A stretch of 64,000 nt of DNA from Novipirellula artificiosorum (GTDB taxonomy: Bacteria > Planctomycetota > Planctomycetia > Pirellulales > Pirellulaceae): NCBI RefSeq assembly GCF_007860135.1, contig NZ_SJPV01000005.1, positions 45,785 through 109,784 on the forward strand, given 5' to 3'. Positions within the stretch are counted from its first letter, which is position 1. Each line of letters opens with the position of its first letter. The translations under genes and the position numbers were made by a program. A model generated the notes under the pieces. It was not told the DNA's origin. It did no database searches and saw only the letters and a list, made by a program, of their open reading frames with translations. Shown in pieces: positions 43,682 through 52,647 of the stretch.

Positions 43682-45802
43682 ATGACAGTCGATCCCATGA
43701 CAAACTCAGGGAATCCCGGATTGGAAAACACGATCGTTGCCGAAACGCGGGTCCCGGAACAAGCGGACTCTTCGCTCGTGGGTCCGCAAAGCGCCGACGA
43801 GCCGGTCGATGCATGGGACGATGACGAGCTTGAACCGTCTTCGCTGTTTGCCTCGGACGAATCCACCGCATTTCTCGGCAGCTTGCTATTTCATCTGATT
43901 CTGCTGCTCTCCTTGGCGCTGGTTCCCTTGGCGATCTCGAGTGATGAAGACGCCGTCGTCTTGCTTTCGCCGCCCCAAGAAGATTTCGTCGAACCGGTGG
44001 ACTGGATTGACGAGGTTACCTATAGCGATTTTCTGCAAGACGAGATCGGGATCAACAGCGACTCGGATTTAGCGATGGCGGAAGCTTCTGCCGAGATGTT
44101 TGCGGAGCTGCCGGAGATTCCTAACCCGATCGATTTGGAACCGACCGAGTCGGGGCAGATCATGGTGGAGAAGCTCTTCACCCCTGCGGTCGCGCCACTC
44201 GACAAAATGACCAACCAAAAAGGTCATGTTGGTCATGGAACGGAAGGGGCCAAAGGCGCCGTCGACCGAATTACCTTCGAGATACTGCATGCGCTCGAAG
44301 AACGTCCAACGTTGGTGGTTTGGATGTTCGACCAGAGTGGTTCGTTGCATCGTCAACGCGATGAAATCCGAAACCGCTTTGACCGAATCTACACCGAGCT
44401 TGGAATTGCCAAACGGAGTGAAGTCGACGCATTTCGGCGTAACAGCAACGACATTCCGCTGCTGACGTCCGTGATCGGCTTTGGTAGCAAGGTCACCCTC
44501 TTCACCGAAGAGCCAGTAGAGGATCTCGACGACATCAAGTCGATCGTGCAAGACATCCCGGTCGACTCGTCCGGACAAGAGCGAGTCTTTACCGCGATCC
44601 TTTCGGCTACGGAGAAGTACAAGTCGTATCGACGTCCGCGCGGCCAATTGGGGCCGCAACGAAATGTGTTGTTTGTCGTCGTCACCGATGAACGAGGAGA
44701 CGATGCAGGCATGTTGGAAACGTCAATCCGCTCTTGTCGAAAATGGGGAATCCCCGTCTATGTGATTGGAGTCCCCGCTCCGTTTGGTCGTGAGACGACC
44801 TTGGTGAAGTACGTCGATCCCGACCCCAATTTCGATCAGACGCCACAGTGGGCCCAGGTCGATCAGGGACCCGAGACGTATTATCCCGAACGTGTTCAGG
44901 TCGGGTTTACCGGTGATTTTAAGGAGGAACCGGTGATCGACAGCGGTTTTGGACCCTACGCGTTGACACGTTTGTGCTACGAGACCAATGGCATCTACTT
45001 CACGGTTCATCCCAACCGTAACGTCAATCGACGTGTCCGTTCGTTTGAGATCGAATCGTTTGCTTCGGACATGAAGTACTTCTTTGATCCAGCGGCCATG
45101 TCACGCTATCGTCCGGATTACCTGGCCGCGGACGACTACGTGAATAAGGTCAAGTCGAGTCCCCTGCGACAGGCATTGGTTTCCGCCGCGCAGATGCGGC
45201 CCGCGACCGGGTTGTCGCGACCAAGGACGCGATTTGTGATGCAGTCGGCTTCGGGGCTGGCAGAAGAATTGACAACGGCTCAACAACAGGCGGCCCGGCT
45301 CGAGCCGATGCTCGTACAGATCGCTGCGATCTTGGAACCCGGCATGAAGGCGCGAGAGACCGAGACCAGCTTGCGGTGGCAAGCCGGATTCGACTTGGCG
45401 ATGGGTCGAGTCCTCGCGCAAAAAGTCCGCACCGAAACTTACAATGCCATGTTGGCAAAAGCCAAACGTGGGATGCCGTTCGAGAAACCAGAGAATAACA
45501 CCTGGGTGCTTGAGCCTAGCGATGAGATCTCCGTCGGCAGCAAATGGGAGCGGGAAGCAGCACTCGCCAAAACGCTGTTGGAAGGAGTGGTCCAGAAGCA
45601 CGAGGGGACGCCCTGGGCATTGTTGGCCAATCAAGAATTGGTGGTCCCGATCGGCTGGAAATGGCAAGAGGAGTTCACCAAGATCGAGCCTCCAGAGCGA
45701 CGAAATCCCGGTAACAACAATGACAATAACAATGCCCCCCCCCAAGATGATCAACGTCGCATGATCCAACGCGCCCCCTCGCGTCCCGTACCGAAACTGT
45801 GA
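43682..45802 (+). CDS. membrane-anchored von Willebrand factor A domain protein
   Basis: A 706-residue protein. The cytoplasmic N-terminus is acidic and followed by a membrane segment (about 62-86, FLGSLLFHLILLLSLALVPLA). The VWA domain starts near 205 with the metal-adhesion site D217-Q-S-G-S (VVWMFDQSGS) and continues through VLFVVVTDERGDDAGML. The C-terminal third is helical and ends in an Asn/Asp/Pro-rich tail. It is probably exported at the membrane for metal-dependent protein binding. It has its own promoter and no operon partner. Confidence 0.88.
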   Translation: MTVDPMTNSGNPGLENTIVAETRVPEQADSSLVGPQSADEPVDAWDDDELEPSSLFASDESTAFLGSLLFHLILLLSLALVPLAISSDEDAVVLLSPPQEDFVEPVDWIDEVTYSDFLQDEIGINSDSDLAMAEASAEMFAELPEIPNPIDLEPTESGQIMVEKLFTPAVAPLDKMTNQKGHVGHGTEGAKGAVDRITFEILHALEERPTLVVWMFDQSGSLHRQRDEIRNRFDRIYTELGIAKRSEVDAFRRNSNDIPLLTSVIGFGSKVTLFTEEPVEDLDDIKSIVQDIPVDSSGQERVFTAILSATEKYKSYRRPRGQLGPQRNVLFVVVTDERGDDAGMLETSIRSCRKWGIPVYVIGVPAPFGRETTLVKYVDPDPNFDQTPQWAQVDQGPETYYPERVQVGFTGDFKEEPVIDSGFGPYALTRLCYETNGIYFTVHPNRNVNRRVRSFEIESFASDMKYFFDPAAMSRYRPDYLAADDYVNKVKSSPLRQALVSAAQMRPATGLSRPRTRFVMQSASGLAEELTTAQQQAARLEPMLVQIAAILEPGMKARETETSLRWQAGFDLAMGRVLAQKVRTETYNAMLAKAKRGMPFEKPENNTWVLEPSDEISVGSKWEREAALAKTLLEGVVQKHEGTPWALLANQELVVPIGWKWQEEFTKIEPPERRNPGNNNDNNNAPPQDDQRRMIQRAPSRPVPKL

Positions 45803-46059
45803 TCCCCTTGTGAACTTGCATCGCCCGACCAAGTGAATTCGCCCGATCAAGTGAATGTTCGATGGCACGAGAGGATCAAGGATCCAGTCCCCGATTGACC
45901 GCTCCCCCGATGCGGTAACCCTGCACCAGTGCGGCAGGTGATTGATCCTGAGGGACGATCGTAAAACAACTTTGGTATCTGAGAAGTGGCGTTAGCTTTC
46001 AGCTAGCGATATCGGTAACGCAAGCTGGAAACTCGCGGCCTGAGTACACCAAACACCAC

Positions 46060-46500
46060 CTCCCCCTCGCTGCGCTCGACCCCTCCCGCAAGGAGGTCGT
46101 GCAGTTTTTAAGTTGTTGATTGAAAAAGACTTACAAGATTTACCTCTCCCTCTGGGAGAGGTCGAGCCTAAGCGAGGGAGAGGGAAAACGGGCTGCGATG
46201 ACAACATGAAATTCCAGCACGGTTTCTATACCGGCCCTCCCCCTCGCTGCGCTCGACCCCTCCCGCTGCGCGGGCAGGGGTGGTTGGATACCTAAACACT
46301 TCAGCAGTCATAACTTAAAAACTGCACGACCTCCAAGCGTGAGGGGTGGTTTACCTCTCCCTCTGGGAGAGGTCGAGCGCAGCGAGGGAGAGGGTTTCTT
46401 GGCACCCAATTGACTTGCTCCCTACGACCACTTTCGAATCGGTGATACTTTCCATCGGTCTCCAAACCCCCTCCGATTCGTCAGGCCACCCCTCGGGAAG
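46060..46500. repeat. dispersed repeat, copy 2, within a 764-bp gene-free spacer
   Basis: The spacer 45803-46566 contains no supported gene. Bases of about 46108-46336 are nearly identical to the reverse complement of about 63552-63785, with blocks such as CCCCCTCGCTGCGCTCGACC, GGGAGAGGTCGAGC and AACTTAAAAACTGCACGACC. Bases 46426-46495 are an inverse copy of 36012-36081. The short frame coding MLIEKDLQDLPLPLGEVEPK is repeat-borne. Confidence 0.9.
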
Positions 46501-46566
46501 GGTCGGGCTTGTTGGTTGTTACGTGTACCAGTGCGACGAGGCTCGCGGAAGCGTGGGGTGGGCGAT

Positions 46567-46797
46567 TCAGGGTGGATCGTATCCACCGGGGTTCCACGGA
46601 TGGCAGCGCAAGATTCGTCGGACGGATCGGTAGACGCCGCGAACCACACCATCTCGGCGGATCACCTCGATCGCATATTGGCTACAAGTCGGCGTGAACC
46701 GACAACTTGGCCCCAACATCGGGCTGATCGCCATTTGATAGAAGCGAATCATTGCCACCATCGCGCCAATCAGCAGTTGATGAGCTTTGTCAATCAA
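46567..46797 (-). CDS. yidD: membrane protein insertion efficiency factor YidD
   Basis: A 76-residue YidD family protein. The family core is intact: IRFYQMAISPMLGPSCRFTP, TCSQYAIE and the C-terminal CHPWNPGGYDPP, with its three conserved cysteines. It helps YidC insert inner-membrane proteins. Its usual neighbours (rnpA, rpmH, yidC) are absent, as is common outside Proteobacteria. It is divergent from the oxidoreductase gene at 47013. Confidence 0.95.
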   Translation of the reverse strand: MIDKAHQLLIGAMVAMIRFYQMAISPMLGPSCRFTPTCSQYAIEVIRRDGVVRGVYRSVRRILRCHPWNPGGYDPP

Positions 46798-46904
46798 ACG
46801 TTTTCAGTCGTTTTGAATTACAGCAAGAACCCGCTCGAAAAAACGAAAAAGCTGGCCAAACGGGTCGCCAATCCTCATGATAACACTTCTTACTCGCCTG
46901 TCTC

Positions 46905-46933
46905 GCGACAAACCAAGCGAATTTGGTTATGCT
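46905..46933 (+). promoter_or_regulatory. possible promoter of the oxidoreductase gene
   Basis: GCGACA at 46905-46910 and TATGCT at 46928-46933 are 17 bases apart, about 80 bases before the ATG at 47013. The -10 box is fair and the -35 box is weak. Confidence 0.3.
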
Positions 46934-47012
46934 AGGGGGCGCAATTCGATAATGACTCAACGCCCCTGCGTTGTCCCACCCACCCTCTTCCTGACTTGAA
47001 GGAACCCCATTC

Positions 47013-48371
47013 ATGAAAGCGTCTCGTCGAAATTTCCTCAAAAGCACCGCCGCAGCTGGTTCGCTGGCCGCGGCATCCAATCCCGTCTTGGCAGCGGACG
47101 ATTCAAAGAAACGGACGGTCGCATCGATCGGTGTCGGCGGAAGTCGCGGTCGTTACAACCGTGGTGGTGCGATCGCTCGCGATGCTGCGAAGCTTGGCAA
47201 GATGATCGCTGTTTGTGATGTCGACGAACTGCACGCGAAGGAGTTCAACGAAGCCCTTGGCGGCGATTTGAATATGTATAGCGACTATCGCGAGATGCTT
47301 GAAAAGGAGAAGCCACAAATCGTCACGATCGGCACGCCTGACCATTGGCACGTACCGATCGCGATTGCCGCGCTTCGCAGCGGAGCCGACGTGTACTGCG
47401 AAAAACCATTGACCCTGACGATCGACGAAGGAAAGAAGATCCGCAAGGTCGTCGAAGAAACAGGTCGCGTGTTCCAAGTCGGGACTCAGCAGCGCAGCAC
47501 CAAGGGGCTGTTCTTGACCGCCATCGCGATGGTGCAAATGGGGATGCTCGGTGACAACGTGAACGCTTACGTTGCCATCGGCGGCGCGCCCAATGACGGT
47601 CCCTTCGAATCAACGCCCGTTCCCGACGGCATCGATTGGGACATGTGGGTCGGCCCCGCCCCGGCGGCAGCCTATTGCGATCAACGACGTCGCATGTTCC
47701 GCTGGTTCTTCGAGTACTCCGGTGGCAAAATGACCGACTGGGGCGCCCACCACATTGACATCGCCCAATGGGCATTGGCTCCGGGCGAAGATGGACCCGT
47801 GAAAATCTCGGGAACCGGCAAATTCACCAAGAACGTTCCTGATGATTACAACTGGAAAGCTTTCCTTGATGGCGAAGCATCGCTGCCGAACGGATTCAAC
47901 ACGGCAACGGAATTCCATATCGATTTGACGTTTGACTCGGGCTCCGTCTTGAGCGTCAACAACCACTACAAACGAGAAGGCGACAACGTCGATTTCGGAA
48001 ACGGCATTCTTTTCGAAGGTGACAAGGGTCGCATTTTTGTTAATCGTGGCAAATTGGAAGGCAAGCCCGTTGATGCGTTGACCGACGAAGATCGCAAGCG
48101 AATTGATGACAAGATCATCGAGCTATGCAAAGGCAAGAAACCGGGAAGCCATATGCAGAACTTCTTTGATTGCATTGAGGACCGCAGCAAGCCGATTTCG
48201 GATGTCTGGTCGCACCACCGAACCATGACCTCCTGCCATTTGTGCAATATCGCACTGATGCTCGGTCGTGAATTGCAATGGGATCCCAAAGCCGAGCTGT
48301 TCGTGAATGATGATCAGGCCAATGCGCTGTTGAGCCGAAAATCGCGAACCGGATTCGGCCCTGTGGCATAG
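47013..48371 (+). CDS. Tat-exported Gfo/Idh/MocA family oxidoreductase
   Basis: A 452-residue dehydrogenase-fold protein with a twin-arginine signal (SRRNFLKSTAAAGSLAAAS, arginines at 5-6). The NAD(P)-binding GVGGSRGRYN, the catalytic lysine motif EKPLT and GAHHIDIAQWAL, with its active-site histidine, are present. Planctomycetes carry many such exported copies thought to act on sugars or amino sugars in the periplasm. The Tat signal fits export of a folded protein with bound cofactor. The substrate is unknown. It is monocistronic by spacing. Confidence 0.92.
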   Translation: MKASRRNFLKSTAAAGSLAAASNPVLAADDSKKRTVASIGVGGSRGRYNRGGAIARDAAKLGKMIAVCDVDELHAKEFNEALGGDLNMYSDYREMLEKEKPQIVTIGTPDHWHVPIAIAALRSGADVYCEKPLTLTIDEGKKIRKVVEETGRVFQVGTQQRSTKGLFLTAIAMVQMGMLGDNVNAYVAIGGAPNDGPFESTPVPDGIDWDMWVGPAPAAAYCDQRRRMFRWFFEYSGGKMTDWGAHHIDIAQWALAPGEDGPVKISGTGKFTKNVPDDYNWKAFLDGEASLPNGFNTATEFHIDLTFDSGSVLSVNNHYKREGDNVDFGNGILFEGDKGRIFVNRGKLEGKPVDALTDEDRKRIDDKIIELCKGKKPGSHMQNFFDCIEDRSKPISDVWSHHRTMTSCHLCNIALMLGRELQWDPKAELFVNDDQANALLSRKSRTGFGPVA

Positions 48372-48383
48372 CGATCGCTGCTT

Positions 48384-48462
48384 CAACGCCAAACAAGGAG
48401 TGTCAAAGCCCAACGAAAGTTTCGACTTTTCCTTGGTCCTTGGACATTCCTTGTTCGCGTTG
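48384..48462 (+). terminator. imperfect inverted repeat after the oxidoreductase gene
   Basis: Arms of about 20 bases (CAACGCCAAACAAGGAGTGTC and GACATTCCTTGTTCGCGTTG) pair with two or three mismatches around a loop of about 38 bases. No T-run follows. It may be a processing hairpin, a weak terminator or a small mobile palindrome. Confidence 0.4.
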
Positions 48463-48650
48463 AGGCTTGCTGGCCATGCGTTGCTAGCAATGAACAGTGC
48501 GAGGGGTTTGTCACGCCAATTTTTGAGGAATGGGGCGGTTTCGAGCTGGGTTTTATGATTCTTGAAGAGGTTTTATGATTTTACCGTCGTCAATTGTAGG
48601 ATTGATCCGACCTAAGACATTGAAACCTCCTTCTCTTTCGAGCCTACGTG

Positions 48651-49211
48651 ATGCCAATCCTGCCTCAAGAACCCGATGGGCTGCCTGAAAATCTGCTGGA
48701 CCTTGAGCAGGTGCTAACGCAGACATGGTGGTTAATGTACACCAAGTCGCGTCAGGAAAAGCTATTGATGCGGCAGCTTCGCGAAGAGGGGGTTTGGCAT
48801 TACGGGCCTCAGATCCCTCAGCGAAAACGATCCCCCGCGGGGCGCATTCGAACATCCTTCGTACCGCTGTTCAGCAATTATGTCTTTGTCACGGGGCAAA
48901 CGGACGAGGCCCGCTACAAATCGATCTGCACCGGCTGCATCATCAAAGCGGCCGAGATCACCGAGGTTGATGATTTTATCGCGGACATGAAACAGATCCG
49001 CGATCTGATTGATATGGGCGTCCCCCTGACTTTGGAAAGTCGGCTTCAGCCGGGCCAAATGGTCCGCATCCGAAGCGGGTCGTTTGCGGGATACGAAGGA
49101 ACGGTCTTGCGACGCGAAGGAGAAACGCGACTGCTTGTCGCCGTTCGCTTTATGGAACAAGGTGTTAGCGTGAAACTAGAAGATTGCCAACTTGAATTGA
49201 TCGGCCAATGA
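48651..49211 (+). CDS. NusG-paralogue antitermination factor (RfaH/UpxY-like)
   Basis: A 186-residue protein from the ATG at 48651. A GTG one codon upstream is also possible. The NGN domain (WWLMYTKSRQEKLLMRQL to VPLFSNYVFVTG) is followed by a KOW domain (PGQMVRIRSGSFAGYEGTVLR). The lack of adjacent ribosomal genes and the direct coupling to a nucleotide-sugar gene (4-bp overlap with gmd) mark it as a specialised NusG copy. Such factors help RNA polymerase read long polysaccharide operons. Confidence 0.9.
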   Translation: MPILPQEPDGLPENLLDLEQVLTQTWWLMYTKSRQEKLLMRQLREEGVWHYGPQIPQRKRSPAGRIRTSFVPLFSNYVFVTGQTDEARYKSICTGCIIKAAEITEVDDFIADMKQIRDLIDMGVPLTLESRLQPGQMVRIRSGSFAGYEGTVLRREGETRLLVAVRFMEQGVSVKLEDCQLELIGQ

Positions 49212-50242
49212 CCTCTGCACCCTCGGCCGTCATTACCGGCATCACCGGCCAAGATGGTTCCTACTTAACCGAACTGCTGCTTGAAAAAGGCTACACCGTC
49301 CACGGACTGGTTCGCCGCAGCAGCACGACTCAGCGTACGCGGTTGGATCATCTGTTTCACAACCACGAGATCTACAACAAGCGGTTGTTCCTGCACTACG
49401 CCGACCTTGATGACACAACCACCATTCGCCGCGTGTTTGTCCGAACCGAACCCGATGAGGTCTATCACTTGGCGGGCCAAAGTCACGTCGGAGCCAGTTT
49501 CGAGATTCCCGAGACGACCTGTCAGTTTACCGCCATGGGAACGCTGAAGTTGCTGGAGATCCTACGTGACCTAAACAAACGTCCGCGTTTGCTGCACATC
49601 AGCAGCAGCGAGGTGTTCGGGCGACCGGATAAGGCACCGCAAACCGAAGCGACTCCGATGCGACCGGTCACACCTTACGGAATTGCCAAGGCCTTTGCGA
49701 CGCAAATGGTTTCGCTCTACCGCGAGTCGTTCGGTTTGTTTGCTTGCAACGCGATTTGCTACAACCATGAATCACCACGCCGAGGTGAATCGTTTGTGAC
49801 TCGCAAGATCACTCGAGCCGCTGCGGCAATCTCCTTGGGGCAAGAGGATCATGTCACGTTGGGGTCGATCGATGCCCAGCGTGACTGGGGCTTCGCTCCC
49901 GACTACGTCAAAGCCATGTGGCTGATGTTGCAAGAATCTGAAGCGGATGACTTCATCTTGGCAACCGGAACGGTCAACCGCGTGGAGGATTTTCTCGCGG
50001 CCGCGTTCGATGCCGTCCATTTGGATTGGCGTGATTACGTGCGACAAGACCAAGCATTCATGCGTCCCTCGGAGGTACAGCGTTTGGTCGGCGACCCATC
50101 AAAAGCCAAGCGAGTGTTGGGATGGTCGGCACAAACAACCCTCCCTGAATTAGCGGCCAGAATGGTAGAGCACGACTTGAAGGTACTGCGTTCGCAACCC
50201 GAACAGGTCGCATCAACGGCAAAATCAAACGGAAAATCTTGA
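49208..50242 (+). CDS. gmd: GDP-mannose 4,6-dehydratase
   Basis: Converts GDP-mannose to GDP-4-keto-6-deoxymannose, the precursor of fucose and rhamnose donors. It is an extended short-chain dehydrogenase of 344 residues with GITGQDGSYL as the NADP loop, the catalytic YxxxK at Y157/K161 (PYGIAKAFA), SSSEVFG, and the Gmd-typical NHESPRRGESFVTRKI. Its ATG overlaps the NusG-paralogue stop (ATGA). It supplies activated sugar for surface polysaccharide. Confidence 0.95.
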   Translation: MTSAPSAVITGITGQDGSYLTELLLEKGYTVHGLVRRSSTTQRTRLDHLFHNHEIYNKRLFLHYADLDDTTTIRRVFVRTEPDEVYHLAGQSHVGASFEIPETTCQFTAMGTLKLLEILRDLNKRPRLLHISSSEVFGRPDKAPQTEATPMRPVTPYGIAKAFATQMVSLYRESFGLFACNAICYNHESPRRGESFVTRKITRAAAAISLGQEDHVTLGSIDAQRDWGFAPDYVKAMWLMLQESEADDFILATGTVNRVEDFLAAAFDAVHLDWRDYVRQDQAFMRPSEVQRLVGDPSKAKRVLGWSAQTTLPELAARMVEHDLKVLRSQPEQVASTAKSNGKS

Positions 50243-50363
50243 ACTGGCCAGGCCCCTCTAGCGGAACACTTTACATCGACAAATCGTGGACTAACGTCAA
50301 TGACTTTGGGCTCTGTCTTGACTCTCCCACTCTGTCATCCTTTTTGAAACGGTCGAACGATCT

Positions 50364-51758
50364 ATGAAGATTTGCTGCATTGGTGCTGGCTACGTTGGTG
50401 GACCCACGATGGCGATGATTGCAAAGCAATGCCCCGATATTCCGGTACATGTTGTTGATCTAAACCAAGAACGAATCGACGCTTGGAATTCCGATTCGCT
50501 TCCGATCTACGAACCGGGACTTGATGAAGTCGTTCGTGAGGCGCGCGGGCGCAACCTAAAATTTTCGACCGACGTCGATGCCGCCATCACCGAAGCGGAC
50601 ATTATTTTCATGGCGGTCAACACACCGACGAAGACCTTCGGCGTGGGCGCGGGCCGAGCGGCAAACTTGGAATTCGTCGAGAAATGCGCCCGTCGCATTG
50701 CCGAGGTGGCCGAGGGCCACAAGATTGTCGTTGAAAAATCGACGCTGCCAGTCCGTACCGCGGAAGCGATCAAGCGAATTCTTGGGGCCGGCGCCAGCGG
50801 AGCCACCTTCGATGTACTCAGCAATCCCGAATTCCTCGCCGAAGGGACTGCCATCGATGACTTGCTGGACCCCGATCGAGTCTTGATCGGAGGCGAATCG
50901 ACCGAAGCGATCGAAGCCTTGGTCAACGTCTACGCCCGATGGGTTCCTCGCGAGCAAATTCTGACCACCAATTTGTGGAGCAGCGAGCTTTCCAAGTTGA
51001 CGGCCAACGCATTCTTAGCACAACGCGTCTCGAGCATCAACGCGATTTCGGCTTTGTGCGAAGCGACCGAAGCCGATGTGGATGAGGTCGCGCGCGCCAT
51101 CGGAATGGACTCCAGGATCGGCCCCAAGTTCCTGAAAGCATCGGTCGGTTTCGGTGGCAGTTGCTTCCAAAAAGACATCTTGAACCTTGTCTATCTGTGC
51201 GAACACTTTGGTCTCCGTGAAGTCGCGGCCTATTGGGAACAAGTCGTGATCATGAACGACTACCAAAAACGCCGCTTTGCGGAAGGCATTTGCCGGACCA
51301 TGTTTAGCACCGTCAGTGACAAGAAGATCGCGGTCTGGGGATTCGCCTTCAAGAAGGATACAAACGACACGCGTGAAAGCGCAGCGATTTATGTTTGCCG
51401 TGACCTACTGAGAGAACGAGCGCGTTTGGCGATTTATGACCCCCAAGTTCCCGAAGCCAAGATCCGCGCCGACTTGATCGCATCGATGAGCAATCTTGCG
51501 GGTGAGATTAGCGACTTAGATCGTTCCCTCGTCGAAAAGAACGTAACGATTGTTGGCGACGGCTACGAAGCAGCGAAAGACGCGCATGCGATCGCCGTTT
51601 TGACCGAATGGGACGAGTTCAAAACGTTGGATTACAAGAAAATCTACGGCACAATGAAAGCTCCGGCGTTTGTGTTCGATGGACGCAACGTGGTCGATCG
51701 CAAACGATTGACCGAGATCGGTTTTGAGGTGTTTGGAATTGGCAAGAGTGGAGTGTGA
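50364..51758 (+). CDS. UDP-glucose 6-dehydrogenase, eukaryote-like type
   Basis: Oxidises UDP-glucose to UDP-glucuronate with two NAD. The 464-residue chain has GAGYVGGPTMAMIA as NAD loop, NTPTKTFG, EKSTLPVRTAEAI, NPEFLAEGTAIDDLLDPDRVLIGG and the catalytic C267 in GFGGSCFQKDI. The phrases VDLNQERIDAWNSDSLPIYE and FKKDTNDTRESAAI are those of animal and plant UGDH and differ from the short bacterial Ugd type. It is 121 bp downstream of gmd in the polysaccharide block. Confidence 0.95.
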   Translation: MKICCIGAGYVGGPTMAMIAKQCPDIPVHVVDLNQERIDAWNSDSLPIYEPGLDEVVREARGRNLKFSTDVDAAITEADIIFMAVNTPTKTFGVGAGRAANLEFVEKCARRIAEVAEGHKIVVEKSTLPVRTAEAIKRILGAGASGATFDVLSNPEFLAEGTAIDDLLDPDRVLIGGESTEAIEALVNVYARWVPREQILTTNLWSSELSKLTANAFLAQRVSSINAISALCEATEADVDEVARAIGMDSRIGPKFLKASVGFGGSCFQKDILNLVYLCEHFGLREVAAYWEQVVIMNDYQKRRFAEGICRTMFSTVSDKKIAVWGFAFKKDTNDTRESAAIYVCRDLLRERARLAIYDPQVPEAKIRADLIASMSNLAGEISDLDRSLVEKNVTIVGDGYEAAKDAHAIAVLTEWDEFKTLDYKKIYGTMKAPAFVFDGRNVVDRKRLTEIGFEVFGIGKSGV

Positions 51759-51874
51759 CCCGGCTTCCCTTTCCTACGCAGTAGACGGTTGAACGGATAG
51801 CGATTGCCCGTCAAACTAGAGACGGGACGCTACCGAAGGAAACGTGTTCGAGGTCCATCCACAAGAAATCTCCC

Positions 51875-52603
51875 ATGAGTGCTGGTCCACTTGCCGCTGC
51901 GAACACTGTTTTTCGCACGATTGATGTGACGAAGGTCTATCAAATGGGCGAGGTCCAGGTCCACGCACTGCGAGGGGTGACGTTTGAGCTTTGTGAACAT
52001 GAATTTGTGGTTCTGCTCGGTGCTTCCGGCAGCGGCAAGTCGACGTTGTTGAACATTCTCGGCGGATTGGATATTCCGACGTCTGGAACCGTTTACTACC
52101 TCGACGATGAGTTGACCGCCAGCGATGAGTCCGAGCTGACACTCTATCGCCGCAAGCATGTTGGCTTTGTTTTTCAGTTTTACAACCTCATTCCCAGTTT
52201 GACGGCTCGCGAAAATGTCGAGCTGATCACCGAGATTGCAGACAATCCAATGCCTGCCCTCGATGCGCTGCATTTGGTTCAGATGGACGAACGAGCCAAT
52301 CACTTTCCCGCCCAATTGTCCGGTGGGGAACAACAACGCGTCGCCATCGCACGGGCGATCGCAAAACAACCCAAAGTCTTGCTCTGTGATGAACCGACCG
52401 GCGCACTCGATGTCCACACCGGGATCGTCGTTCTTGAAGCGATCGCACGGATCAATCGAGAACTCGGAACCACCACCGCGGTGATCACGCACAATGCTGC
52501 AATCTCGCAAATGGCCGATCGCGTAATTTCGCTGTCTGATGGCCAAATCGCGCGGGTCGAAAGGAATCAAGTCAAACGCAACGCCAATGAGTTGCAGTGG
52601 TGA
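51875..52603 (+). CDS. ABC transporter ATP-binding protein (MacB/LolD type)
   Basis: A 242-residue ATPase with Walker A GASGSGKST, Q-loop FQFYNLIPSLTARENV, signature LSGGEQQR, Walker B VLLCDEPTGALD and H-loop VITHN. The LolD/MacB subgroup pairs with FtsX-like permeases. The permease and a membrane-fusion adaptor follow directly, so the three form one export or lipoprotein/drug-release system of the MacAB kind. Confidence 0.95.
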   Translation: MSAGPLAAANTVFRTIDVTKVYQMGEVQVHALRGVTFELCEHEFVVLLGASGSGKSTLLNILGGLDIPTSGTVYYLDDELTASDESELTLYRRKHVGFVFQFYNLIPSLTARENVELITEIADNPMPALDALHLVQMDERANHFPAQLSGGEQQRVAIARAIAKQPKVLLCDEPTGALDVHTGIVVLEAIARINRELGTTTAVITHNAAISQMADRVISLSDGQIARVERNQVKRNANELQW

Positions 52604-52647
52604 GGATCGTGCCGCTTTCCCTTCGATCCTAACGCCGGCCCACCAAA

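Noticed and set aside
46113..46295. Short frame MLIEKDLQDLPLPLGEV, with a near copy at 63582-63827
   Set aside because: Similarity between the copies comes from the dispersed DNA repeat; other frames are equally conserved.
48534..48545. GGCGGTTTCGAG as an ops/JUMPstart-like element before the NusG paralogue
   Set aside because: Only the first six bases match the known GGCGGTAGC core, too short to support.
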